64,000 nt of DNA from Liolophura sinensis. Its lineage: Eukaryota > Mollusca > Polyplacophora > Chitonida > Chitonidae. Below the pieces are notes generated by a model. The model was not told where the DNA came from. It searched no databases and was given only the letters and a program-made list of their open reading frames with translations. Below, one piece after another: positions 57,230-64,000 of this stretch. Both the position numbers and the translations under genes were made by a program. Numbering within the stretch: position 1 is the stretch's first letter; each line of letters begins with the position of its first letter. Location of the stretch: contig NC_088300.1 of assembly GCF_032854445.1 (NCBI RefSeq), positions 1,610,001-1,674,000 on the forward strand. The letters run 5' to 3'.

Positions 57230-58435
57230 TCTCTATGGACACAAAATGATGGAAAACTTGTGCTACAATCTTAGATCTACCCAATTTCTCTATGGACACA
57301 AAATGATGAAAAACTTGTGCTACAATCTTAGATCTACCCAATCTCTCTATGGACACAAAATGATGGAAAACTTGTGCTACAATCTTAGATCTACCCAATT
57401 TCTCTATGGACACAAAATGATGAAAAACTTGTGCTACAATCTTAGATCTACCCAATCTCTCTGTGGACACAAAATGATGAAAAACTTGTGCTACAATCCT
57501 AGATCTACCCAATCTCTCTATGGACACAAAATGATGAAAAACTTGTGTTACAATCTTAGATCTACCCAATCTCTCTATGGACACAAAATGATGAAAAACT
57601 TGTGCTACAATCTTAGATCTACCCAATCTCTCTATGGACACAAAATGATGAAAAACTTGTGCTACAATCTTAGATCTACCCAATCTCTCTATGGACACAA
57701 AATGATGAAAAACTTGTGCTACAATCTTAGATCTACCCAATCTCTCTATGGACACAAAAATGATGAAAAACTTGTGCTGCAATCCTAGATCTACCCAATC
57801 TCTCTACGGACACAAAATGATGAAAAACTTGTGCTGCAATCCTAGATCTACCCAATCTCTCTACCTACACAAAATGATGAAAAACTTGTGCTGCAATCCT
57901 AGATCTACCCAATCTCTCTACCTACACAAAATGATGAAAAACTTGTGATACAATCTTAGATCTACCCAATCTCTCCGTGGACACAAAATGATGAAAAACT
58001 TGTGCTACAATCCTAGATCTACCCAATCTCTCTGTGGACACAAAATGATGAAAAACTTGTGCTACAATCTTAGATCTACCCAATCTCTCTATGGACACAA
58101 AATGATGAAAAACTTATGTTGCAATTCTAGATCTACCCTATCTCTCCGTGGACACAAAATGATGAAAAACTTGTGCTGCAATCCTAGATCTACCCAATCT
58201 CTCTATGGACACAAAATGATGAAAAACTTGTGTTACAATCCTAGATCTACCCAATCTCTCTATGGACACAAAATGATGAAAAACTTGTGCTGCAATCCTA
58301 GATCTGCCCAATCTCTCTATGGACACAAAATGATGAAAAACTTGTGTTACAATCCTAGATCTACCCAATCTCTCTATGGACACAAAATGAAGAAAAACTT
58401 GTGCTGCAATCCTAGATCTGCCGAATCTTATAAAC
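57230..58435. repeat. Minisatellite, 57-bp unit, about 21 copies
   Basis: Unit words are CTCTCTATGGACACAAAATG, ATGAAAAACTTGTGCTACAA and TCTTAGATCTACCCAAT. At 19 codons per unit, both strands have long open frames. Units with TCCTAG/GCTGC and TCTTAG/GCTAC variants form blocks; a one-base insertion near 57760 breaks the frame. Confidence 0.96.
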
Positions 58436-59164
58436 ACAAAATTATAAAACGGTCTGATACAAATAAGATTACCCAGGTCTCGTCTATATTGGAAAACTCG
58501 ATGTTAAATTACACCTTAAGACTTCTCTAAGGTAAGGCGGGTAGGGCGGGTAGAGAAGGGTCATTGTATTCCACTCTCCCCATCGATCTTTACATCTGTT
58601 GTTACCGTACTCAAGACGATTCATCAATAGGGTAGGGATATGTATGTGTCGTAAGAGAGCATCGACATATGCTGGTAACAGATACATGAACAATTTGTAT
58701 AACACAGACACACAGCCAGCATACATCATATACCTAGAGCTGTTGTGTACCATCGGTACGTGTCAGTTTCCAAGTAAGCAGTCACTTTCTGATTTGGGTT
58801 TGGAGAAATCCACTTTTGCATTTCCTTTTCAGAAGAAGCAGTTAGACGCATACTTGGAGTTCTATGTCAAGAAAAACAGTTCTTAGACAACTTAGGATTT
58901 GCACTGTGGAAGTTTATTCTGAAGAGCGATATGTAAAATACACTTATAGGAAGAGTAGCGAATTATTTTTAGAAGAAGGAAAAGATGTGCAAGCTTTCAA
59001 GTGAATATGTGATAACGGTATAAAGAAAGGAGGGCTACTAAGAGGTATTGGAATATACTGATGTGTTATAAACTCAGTTGTTGACACTTACCAGATGATA
59101 TGCTCGGTGGAGACTTCTAATGATTCGTACTGAACTCTTGAGAGGAATAAGTAGCTTACAAGGC
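58436..59164. other. Unassigned spacer between arrays
   Basis: A plus-strand frame at 58599-58886 ends in LDAYLEFYVKKNSS but has no known family. A good minus-strand donor (ATCTG-GTAAGTG) at about 59092 closes a frame that enters the next array. Confidence 0.35.
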
Positions 59165-59825
59165 GGTTTAGATGGCTTCCGTGATGGCTTTGATGGCTTT
59201 TAAGGTGGTTTTGATGGTTTCCGTAATGGCTGTTATGGCTTACAGGGCGGTTTTGATGGCTTCCATGATGGCAGTTATGGCTTACAGGGCGGTTTTGATG
59301 GCTTCCGTGATGGCAGTTATGGCTTACAGGGCGGTTTTGATGGCTTCCATGATGGCAGTTATGGCTTACAGGACGGTTTTGATGGCTTCCATGATGGCAG
59401 TTATGGCTTACAGGACGGTTTTGATGGCTTCCGTGATGGCAGTTATGGCTTACAGGGCGGTTTTGATGGCTCCCATGATGGCAGTTATGACTTACAGGAC
59501 GGTTTTGATGGCTTCCGTGATGGCAGTTATGGCTTACAATGCGGTTTTGATGGCTTCCGTGATGGCAGTTATGGCTTACAGGGGGGGGGTTGATGGCTTC
59601 CATGATGGCAGTTATGGCTTACGGGGGGTGGGGGGGGGTGATGGCTTCCATGATGGCAGTTATGGCTAACAGGGCGGTTTTGATGGTTTCCACGATGGTT
59701 GTGATTTCTTACAGGACGGTTTTGATGGTTTCCGTCATGGCTGTGATGGCTTACAGGATGGTTTTGATAGTTTCCGTCATGGCGGTGGATGTAAAACCTT
59801 GCATGGTGGTTTTGATGGCTGCATG
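59165..59825. repeat. Minisatellite, 42-bp unit, about 15-16 copies
   Basis: Unit words are TGATGGCTTCCATGATGGCA and GTTATGGCTTACAGGACGGT. Two units near 59581 and 59625 carry G runs of 8-10. On the minus strand the unit encodes a 14-residue His-rich repeat, SHNCHHGSHQNRPV. That frame reaches a canonical donor outside the array at about 59092. Confidence 0.95.
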
Positions 59826-59944
59826 ATAGCTTTTTTTTCTTTATTCATCAGTTTCATTTACATACGATAAAAAATTGAAATAATATAACATGCTGACGGG
59901 ATTAAAGCTCATTGAGCTTGCCCTGTTCCAAGATAAATAGAGTA
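59826..59944. other. Short spacer
   Basis: AT-rich sequence between two arrays; no motif. Confidence 0.4.
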
Positions 59945-61100
59945 TATGAAAGATATACATGTATGTGTACTAGACTGTTGTCAATGTATAAGCAAATGCA
60001 CATATACATGTATGTGTACTAGACTGTTGTCAGTGCATAGGCAAATACACATATACATGTATGTGTACTACACTGTTGTCAGTGTATAGGCAAATACACA
60101 TATACATGTATGTGTACTACACTGTTGTCAGTGTATAGGCAAACCCACATATACATGTATGTGTACTACACTGTTGTCAGTGTATAGGCAAACGCACATG
60201 TATACATGTATGTGTACTACACTGTTGTCAGTGTATAGGCAAACGCACATGTATACATGTATATGTATTGGACTGTTGATAGTGTATAGACAAAAGCACA
60301 TGTATACATGTATACGTACTAGACTACTGTCAGTGTGTAGGCAAACGCTCATATATACATGTGTATGTACTACACTGTTGTCAGTGTGTAGGCAAACGCA
60401 CATATACATGTATACGTAATAAACTGTTGCCAGTATACATGCAAATGCAAATATACATGCATACGTACTAGACTGTTGTCAGTGTATAGGCAACCCCACA
60501 TATATACATTTATATGTACTACACTGTTATCAGTGAATAGGCAAACACATATATACATGTATACGTACTACACTGTTGTCAGTGTAAAGGCAAACACAGG
60601 TATACATGTATGTATACTAGACTGTTGTCAGTGTATAGGCAAACCCACATATATACATGTAAATGTACTACACTGTTGTCAGTGTATAGGCAAACCCACA
60701 TGTATACATGTATACATACTACACTGTTGTCAGTGCATAGGCAAACACATATATACATGTATATGTACTGCACTGTTGTCAGTGTATAGGCAAACACAGA
60801 TATACATGTAAATGTACTGGACTGTTGTCAATGTATAGGTAAACGAACGCATGTATACATGTATACGTACTCGACTGCTGTCAGGGTATAGGTAAACGCA
60901 CATGTATACGCACATGTACTAGATGGTTGTCAGTGTTTAAGCAAACGCACATGTATACATACTAGACTGTTGTTAGTGTACAGGCAAACGCACATATACA
61001 TGTATACACCCTAGACTGCTGTCAGTGTACAGGCAAACGCACATATACATGTATACACCCTAGACTGCTGTCAGTGTATAGGCAAACGCACATATACTGA
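59945..61100. repeat. Minisatellite, 49-60 bp unit, about 20 copies
   Basis: Unit words are CTACACTGTTGTCAGTGTAT, AGGCAAACGCACAT and an ATACATGTATGTGTA stretch of variable length. The alternating TA/TG/CA part drives the length differences. Confidence 0.93.
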
Positions 61101-61499
61101 TGCACACATAAAAAAGTACGCGTAAACAGATGTAAATACACTATTTACAGATAACAAGATTAGTCAGGAAAGCAAGAGAAACACGAGGGTTCAGTTTTTT
61201 TCTTGAAGAAATTCTTTTATTTTACTTTTAAATAATGACGTTGAAGTAATGGATTCAAGCAAAGGTGAGAGTTTACCCCATTCTCGTGGACAGCTGTGTT
61301 TTAGTGTATGGCTGGCTTAGGTTTTGTGTGAAAAGAAAGGTTTTGGGGATTTGATTCTGTGGGATAAAAGTGTGCCTTTTAAATTGGCGACTAAAATCGG
61401 CGGGTAGTTGGTATAGGTGATGGATGAATTTATGAGATAGTAAGACTTGAGAGAAAATGTTTAGCTTACAGATGTTAGGTAATTTCAATGTCATAAATA
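61101..61499. other. Unassigned DNA
   Basis: AT-rich spacer with no motif recognised. Confidence 0.4.
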
Positions 61500-61645
61500 G
61501 AGGTTCAGTGTTGTGGCTTCCGTAATGGCTTCGATGGCCTAGAACACGTTTTTGACGGTTTCCAAGACGCTATTGATGGCTTCCGTGATGATCAGGAAGG
61601 CTTACAAGTTGGTTTTGGTGGCTTCTTTGATGGTAGTGGATGTAA
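61500..61645. repeat. Detached diverged copies of the 42-bp array
   Basis: TGGCTTCCGTAATGGCTTCG, TGATGGCTTCCGTGATGATC and GGATGTAAAACCTT match the end of the array at 59700-59805, which closes with GGTGGATGTAAAACCTTGCA. About three diverged units lie 1.7 kb from the main array, with a different array in between. Confidence 0.85.
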
Positions 61646-63504
61646 AACCTTCAGTCTCTAAATGTTATTGTATTTTAAGACACGATTGATATAATGAATC
61701 TTTTGAAGCATAACAGAGGTAGCATTTTTTGTATGTCAATCTGAAAATTAACATCCATCTATGTTGTCGTGCCACGCACTTTTCTGCAAAAGCGAGGAAT
61801 ATTAATTTGGGTCCATCCGTCCATGTTTCCGGCTGTTCGTCCGTATCGCTAAGCTGTATCGGTACCACATTGTGGAGCTTGCTAAGAAGCTTTATCTGTT
61901 GTTGTCTGTTTGTCGGACTGCTTTTACGACGTGATCGAATATTTGTTATTTGATGGTACAAAGTGTATATAGGCTTTAATGCATGCCCTTATACCACATA
62001 TACAATTAGACATTGAGAAGAAGGATAGTCACTATTGCCAAGGTCGACGGTTCATTTAAGTTATACTTTTTAAGGCTTATACAATAAATACGACATAAGA
62101 TCAACTCTTGAACAATTTTCCTCAAACCTTCATTAACTTTGGCCTAGTCATGCAGAAGAGCCATATTGTTTGCTATTGTTTTATATATGTACAGATGAAC
62201 TTTAATCATGAAGTATTTGTACTCGTATAGATCACACAGGTACATAGATCATGTGGTGAGGATTGATGTTGGGCTACTTGAATGAAGTGAGGGCCATACA
62301 GTGCAAACACATTCAAGTCGTTCGTATGTGTACCTGGGTATGTCCCTCTAACTTGATATAAAACCCTGTCCCCATAGTTTTTTGAAAAGATACATCTATA
62401 TGAAAGTGTTTATGAAGTATATCATAAGTGTACCTGAACTGAAATTTCATTACAAACGACAGTTACAAATATTTTATTTTCTGTTATATTTCATGTCACG
62501 GGTATGACTTAGAACCTAATGAACTGTGTTTGCGTTGATAGCGCTGTAAATCCTTCTGGCAAAACTTATGTAACATCAACAAAGACGCAAAGAGCCTAGG
62601 CACGCTACCGCTAGCAGCAGTTTACAGCTATAAGAAAATGATAAATATTATAACATTAAAAAGTTCACGTCACAACCTGACGCTGTCTTCTAAATAGATC
62701 GCTAGAATATAATCGATCAGCGCAAATCCATTTGTATTTTACAATTATTTTAGAATATATCAGATAATTACCTTTGATAAAATACCAGCAAGGTAGGCTA
62801 CACAGTGGATGACGACTCTTCGTATACCTTCATAACCGATGATTGAAAAGATATCTTACATTCCTTTTAGGTATAGTTTTAAGACTGCTAAATTATTGCA
62901 AAGTTTACCCCATGTCACTCAATACAAAGTCTGACAATTTACAGGCCTACCCACGAGTGCGCAGTTTATGGCCCCAAAAAACTATACAGAGGCCCACAGC
63001 ACACACATAGTGAGCTTCAATAAAAAAAAACTATTGACAAAACCTGCATCTGTTCAAAATTGATTTGTGAGAGTAGATGTACAGACAAGCTGGTGTGAAA
63101 TTCTATATCCTTGCCTTTACAGCATCGAATTTTCCGGAAAATGTTTTACCTGCTTTCGGGTAGACGAACTGATAAAGATCAATGCCTTATTGTTTTTCTA
63201 TTTACCCATCCTCAGAAATCAGCGATTAGAAACTCAAGTGGTTATCTGATCATCAAAAGGAGAAATCAGTTTGATTTTATAAAGTTAGATGTGACTTTAT
63301 ATACTAATCATTGAAAGTACCTTTTAACATCTAGTAATTCTATTTAAGAAAAAAATTTCACAAAATACTGAAGTTTCATCAACTGTCAGTTCAAAGCCCA
63401 TGATCACAACTATCCACATTTCATTGAAAACAATGTCATATAAATTACATGTATTCCAAACCTGAAAGTGGGGTATATTGTGTCTTGTTCATACATAAAG
63501 CTAT
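61646..63504. other. Unassigned DNA
   Basis: No recognised coding motif or array. Frames at 61665-61961 (minus) and 61729-61953 (plus) overlap and lack family signals. 62380-62900 is AT-rich. Confidence 0.4.
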
Positions 63505-63775
63505 TCATTTATTTGATTGTCGTTTAACGCCATACTCTCAGGAAATGACGACGAGGAGTCATTAGGTGTGTACATATATTGTGTCTTCCTGTAGCAGGGC
63601 GAGTCCATGCCACCAAAATGCTGCCGCCACTGAAGCATCACGTAGAAGACACCTGACATAACACCCCACCCAGTCACATTATGCTGACACTGGGCCAACC
63701 AGTCATGTTTCCATGCTCTAAACTCCCATTGCTTAGCGCCAAGCGAGGCGTCAGCAAGTACCATTTTGAAACAAC
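63505..63775 (-). repeat. SINE of the long family, reverse orientation
   Basis: Read on the minus strand it contains CGCCTCGCTTGGCGCTAAGC, which matches TTCCTCGCTTGGCGTTCAGC of the tRNA-headed SINE. It goes on through GGTTGGCCCAGTGTCAGCAT and ends GAGTATGGCGTTAAACGACA then ATCAAATAAATGA. The tail is like that of the short SINE. It is therefore either a sister family or a link between the two. Confidence 0.75.
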
Positions 63776-64000
63776 ATAGCAAACCCGACACCGGTAAATT
63801 TCTCATTATAATGCAATAAACAACATAGCAAGCCCGACACTGGTATATCTCTCATTATAAAGCAATAAACAACATAGCAAGCGTGGCACTGGTGTATCTC
63901 TCATTATAAACCAATAAAAAACATAGGAAACCCGACACCGATATATCTCTCATTATAATGCAATAAACAACATAGCAAGCCTGACACTGGTGTATCTCTC
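63772..64000. repeat. Minisatellite, 49-bp unit, cut by the window end
   Basis: Unit words are AACAACATAGCAAGCCCGAC and ACTGGTATATCTCTCATTAT. About 4.7 copies are visible and the array continues beyond 64000. It starts right at the SINE border. Confidence 0.93.

Noticed and set aside
57171-58530. Long open frames of 180-203 codons through the 57-bp array on both strands
   Set aside because: A 57-base unit is a multiple of three, so any stop-free frame stays open. Several frames are open at once, none has a start or family signal, and a one-base insertion breaks them.

Overview
The window looks like animal (metazoan) nuclear DNA, most likely a lophotrochozoan and probably a mollusc. It has no bacterial gene layout. 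Coding sequence sits in short exons with GT-AG splice sites, repeats are dense, and there is one 200-base assembly gap (30572-30771). The mollusc guess rests on the type of SINE and on impression of the repeats; it is an inference, not a species call.

Genes. The only firmly recognised gene is on the minus strand at the left edge. Three exons (1396-1547, 940-1024, 523-626) join in phase and encode the first alpha-repeat of a potassium-dependent sodium/calcium exchanger (NCKX, SLC24A family); the rest of the gene runs off the left end. A second minus-strand gene is suggested by phase-compatible exons at 20409-20699 and 14287-14513, which resemble the start of an ANF-receptor-type ligand-binding domain. 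On the plus strand, 54294-54444 is a convincing first coding exon of a type II membrane protein, and 13206-13343 is a weaker two-exon candidate. Two broken cellular-type or transposon genes lie 2 kb apart: a frameshifted RecQ-like helicase fragment (about 50315-50830, minus) and the C-terminal half of a Crypton-type tyrosine recombinase (52650-53182, plus).

Repeats dominate. About two dozen tandem arrays (units of 15 to 131 bp) cover roughly 13 kb, about a fifth of the window. One of them (25855-27785, 58 bp) has a nine-unit higher-order period. Two SINE families are present: a short one of about 140-210 bp and a tRNA-headed one of about 350 bp. A degenerate non-LTR retrotransposon 3' end with RNase H homology (33085-33960) and several orphan copies of its 3' tail are also present. 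The SINE tails resemble this LINE tail.

Layout. 0-6 kb: NCKX exons and introns. 6-12.8 kb: arrays and unassigned DNA. 13-21 kb: candidate receptor gene with arrays in its introns. 22-32 kb: arrays, gap, little else. 32-36 kb: LINE and SINE debris. 37-40 kb: three arrays. 40.5-46.4 kb: a diverged direct duplication plus a recent inverted copy carrying a nested SINE. 46-54 kb: unassigned DNA, the helicase and recombinase relics, and a promoter-proximal exon. 54.4-54.6 kb: a near-perfect 71-bp-arm palindrome 11 bases after a splice donor. 57-61 kb: three long arrays. The right end is an array cut by the window edge.
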